A stretch of 50,232 nt of DNA from Bradyrhizobium sp. Ai1a-2 (GTDB lineage Bacteria; Pseudomonadota; Alphaproteobacteria; Rhizobiales; Xanthobacteraceae). Of this stretch, positions 48,826 through 50,232 are shown one piece after another. The notes under the pieces were generated by a model. The model had not been told where the DNA came from. It saw only the letters and a program-made list of their open reading frames with translations, and ran no database searches. The position numbers were made by a program, and so were the translations under genes. Each line of letters starts with the position of its first letter. Position 1 is the first letter of the stretch. The stretch is taken from positions 1 through 50,232 of the forward strand of contig NZ_AUEZ01000063.1 in assembly GCF_000426245.1 (NCBI RefSeq), written 5' to 3'.

Positions 48826-49062
48826 CTATTTCGGCGGCTGAATCGCAGGCGCCGTCAGCCATTCGTTGATGTCGTTGTTGACTTTCATCTGGTGAGCTCT
48901 GATCAAAAGACGATTCCTCTCAGGCCCGGGTTGCAGGCTGCTAGCCTGGTCCTCTAACTCAACGGCCAGACGGGCAATCCGATCCCCGAGTGTCGGCCGC
49001 TGTGATTTTCCCTCGTCCATGCGGCGTCTTGAGCGCTTCGAGACTCTGCTGTCGAGCTGCAT
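48826..49062 (-). CDS. small soluble protein, hypothetical
   Basis: A 78-residue charged, helical protein. The core reads RIARLAVELEDQASSLQPGP, then ERNRLLIRAHQMKVNNDINE and WLTAPAIQPPK. I recall short Bradyrhizobium proteins with a PGPER...R...INEWL tail ending in PPK, so it appears to be a member of that uncharacterised family. ATG 49062 with GGAG nine bases upstream is preferred; the longer frame to 49245 looks non-coding, and ATG 49020 is a later option without ribosome binding site. Confidence 0.6.
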   Translation of the reverse strand: MQLDSRVSKRSRRRMDEGKSQRPTLGDRIARLAVELEDQASSLQPGPERNRLLIRAHQMKVNNDINEWLTAPAIQPPK

Positions 49063-49273
49063 TTGGCGTGCTCCGGTGTATGGGGACACCCCTGCCACCA
49101 CCAGTTCAATCCTCAGTTGGGGTGATAGGTTCCGGGACCAGGACACGGCTCGGTCGCGAGGCGGAACGAATTGGTTTGTGCCAGCTTGAGTCAGCTCTTC
49201 GCGTTGGCGTTCTGCAAGTGGCGCTTTGGTCCGACACCCCTTCATGGGCCTGCCGGAGAACCTCTGAGATGAG

Positions 49274-49469
49274 ATGATGCGCCCGCTGCCTCAATTGCCG
49301 CTGGGTCTGCGAGAACCACGCGGCCAAGCCGTGGCTCGGCCGGTTGGGCTGCAACTGCGGTGGTGCCGGCACGCCCTGCCCGGTCTGCAATTCCGGCGAC
49401 GACGCGACACGGCCCGAGATGCCGGAGGTCTTCGACGCCGCCGTGATGAAGGATGGCGACCAAGACTGA
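49274..49469 (+). pseudogene. frameshifted cysteine-rich small protein (CRWVCENH type)
   Basis: The frame ending at the TGA at 49467 encodes CLNCRWVCENHAAKPWLGRL followed by GCNCGGAGTPCPVCNSGDD, with eight cysteines in CxxC-like pairs. I recall this as a common short rhizobial protein with probable zinc-ribbon character. No start codon is available in that frame: an in-frame TGA lies at 49275, while ATG ATG at 49274 is in another frame. One extra base after the start would explain this. The C-terminal residues also depart from the pattern I remember, so the gene looks degraded. It lies just left of repeat copy B. Confidence 0.5.
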
Positions 49470-49514
49470 GCGCGCAGCGACTCCGAAATTGTTCTCGATA
49501 CCGTTCAAGCCAAA

Positions 49515-49600
49515 GCCGTTCTGCATCTGACTTCATTTCGTTCTCAAAGAACGAATCGAAGTCGCGAGAATCAGTCCCGATATAATCCTAACGATTAGTT
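49515..49600. repeat. 86-base direct repeat, copy B
   Basis: The partner of 47519-47604, with the same central hairpin at 49537-49555. Both copies lie downstream of a small gene on the plus strand. Confidence 0.85.
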
Positions 49601-49740
49601 GCCGCCGAGCTCGGCAAAGGCGCTAACACGCGCCAAGTGCAGCATTTGCGATGTCCAAAACGGGGGGAACAGGACGTTGCAGCCCCTGTCGCGCGCGATC
49701 GATTTGGCTCACGACAGCAGCAAGACCGGATAGATCCGCG

Positions 49741-49926
49741 CTAGCTCACGGTCTGGAACTGGACTTCACCTTTGTTCAGGAAGCAGGTCTTGTTGAACAG
49801 CCGCAAGTCCAGCGGATTAGGCAGCCGGACGTCTCGAATGTCAGGACATCTCTTCTTCAACGGATCGTATGATCGATCGATCCGGGAGATAAAGACGAGT
49901 CGTCCGTGAAGAATCGCCCAAGCCAT
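49741..49926 (-). CDS. possible remnant of a hypothetical gene cut by the IS5 element
   Basis: A 61-codon open frame (from ATG 49926) reads like coding sequence (CPDIRDVRLPNPLDLRLFNK, then TCFLNKGEVQFQTVS) but has no ribosome binding site. The frame stays open leftwards on the minus strand into the presumed IS5 end at about 49953, so this may be the 3' part of a gene interrupted by the insertion. I recognise no family. The stretch 49601-49740 before it holds nothing that I can identify. Confidence 0.3.
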   Translation of the reverse strand: MAWAILHGRLVFISRIDRSYDPLKKRCPDIRDVRLPNPLDLRLFNKTCFLNKGEVQFQTVS

Positions 49927-49952
49927 TGATGTGGAGTCGATTTTTCGGTCGT

Positions 49953-50232
49953 GAGGGGGTTTGAGATTGCAAGCTTTCGGGGTTTGACGCCGCAAAAGCT
50001 TGCAAATCTGCATTTGAGGATACCGCCGAATCGCGCGTCGTGATTCCCTCGGTCTGACCGGAGGGGACGATGAAGCCAAAGGAACGACGCGACAGCGGAC
50101 AGGCCGATCTTCTGCGCTCCCGGCTGGACGCGATCCTCGACATGGATCATGCACTGGTGAAGCTTTCGCGGACGATCGACTGGTCGGTCCTGGAACAGCG
50201 GTTCGGTGCGGTGTATGAGGACAAGGCGGGCC
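49953..50232 (+). mobile_element. IS5-family insertion sequence, left end (cut by window edge)
   Basis: The left end is placed near 49953 (GAGGGGGTTTGAGATTG), judged only from the position of the transposase and the sequence change; the terminal repeat cannot be confirmed without the other end. Between the end and the gene lies a perfect 11-base inverted repeat (TTGCAAGCTTT, 49967-49977, and its complement at 49995-50005). Confidence 0.5.
50070..50232 (+). CDS. IS5-family transposase, N-terminal part
   Basis: ATG 50070, after GGAGGGG, opens a frame that runs to the window edge: MKPKERRDSGQADLLRSRLD, then AILDMDHALVKLSRTIDWSV and LEQRFGAVYEDKAG. This is the typical N-terminus of IS5-group (DDE) transposases in Bradyrhizobium. 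The catalytic domain lies beyond the window. The upstream hairpin may block translation of read-in transcripts, as in other insertion sequences. Confidence 0.88.
   Translation, partial: MKPKERRDSGQADLLRSRLDAILDMDHALVKLSRTIDWSVLEQRFGAVYEDKAG

Noticed and set aside
49269..49280. TGA read as selenocysteine (ATG AGA TGA TGC)
   Set aside because: No SECIS-like hairpin was seen, and a one-base insertion explains the frame problem more simply.

Overview
The window reads as a chromosomal segment of a Bradyrhizobium-like alphaproteobacterium (Nitrobacteraceae). This is inferred from the high GC content, the dispersed palindromic intergenic repeats typical of that group, a plant-associated ACC deaminase with its Lrp-type regulator, and many oxidative and transport genes of soil rhizobia. 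No rRNA, tRNA or CRISPR array was seen. Both edges are cut through insertion sequences: the 3' end of an IS4-family transposase at the left and the 5' end of an IS5-family transposase at the right.

Layout. 0.3-4.6 kb: acyl-CoA dehydrogenase, divergent acyl-CoA synthetase and a branched-chain-amino-acid-type binding protein, a plausible uptake/activation/oxidation set. 4.8-9.7 kb: DUF1614 membrane protein, an XRE regulator, then a Gram-negative sortase module in which the VIT/VWA target carries an LPKTA sorting signal but is split by a one-base frameshift. 9.8-16.1 kb: fused ADP-forming acyl-CoA synthetase, trypsin-like protease, HAD hydrolase, and a MoxR ATPase/VWA pair of the CoxD/CoxE type. 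16.3-20.3 kb: a convergent operon for a periplasmic molybdenum hydroxylase (tri-heme cytochrome c, 2Fe-2S subunit, Mo subunit), plausibly the client of the CoxD/E pair. 20.4-24.7 kb: RecQ, metallophosphoesterase, HtrA-like protease.

25-27.3 kb: acdS with divergent acdR and a carboxymuconolactone decarboxylase-like protein. 27.6-37.6 kb: quinohemoprotein alcohol dehydrogenase, DUF899 protein, class C beta-lactamase-like hydrolase, selenium-binding protein/methanethiol oxidase coupled to a membrane protein, LysM protein and a small cytochrome c. 38.2-46.5 kb: cyclase, orphan tripartite-tricarboxylate binding protein, MarR-GNAT fusion, amidohydrolase, two MarR regulators, a large porin and a LysR regulator.

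46.5-50.2 kb: an accessory stretch of very small genes, remnants and repeats next to the IS5 element. Three small genes there (a proline-rich exported protein, a charged exported protein and a CsbD protein) each have a GGAAC-N17-(C/G)GTT promoter about 30 bases before the start codon. That is the signature of the alphaproteobacterial general stress sigma factor EcfG, so this is probably a small stress regulon cluster. Several genes below 60 codons with strong Shine-Dalgarno sites were found by reading the sequence (33.1, 37.8 and 48.7 kb).
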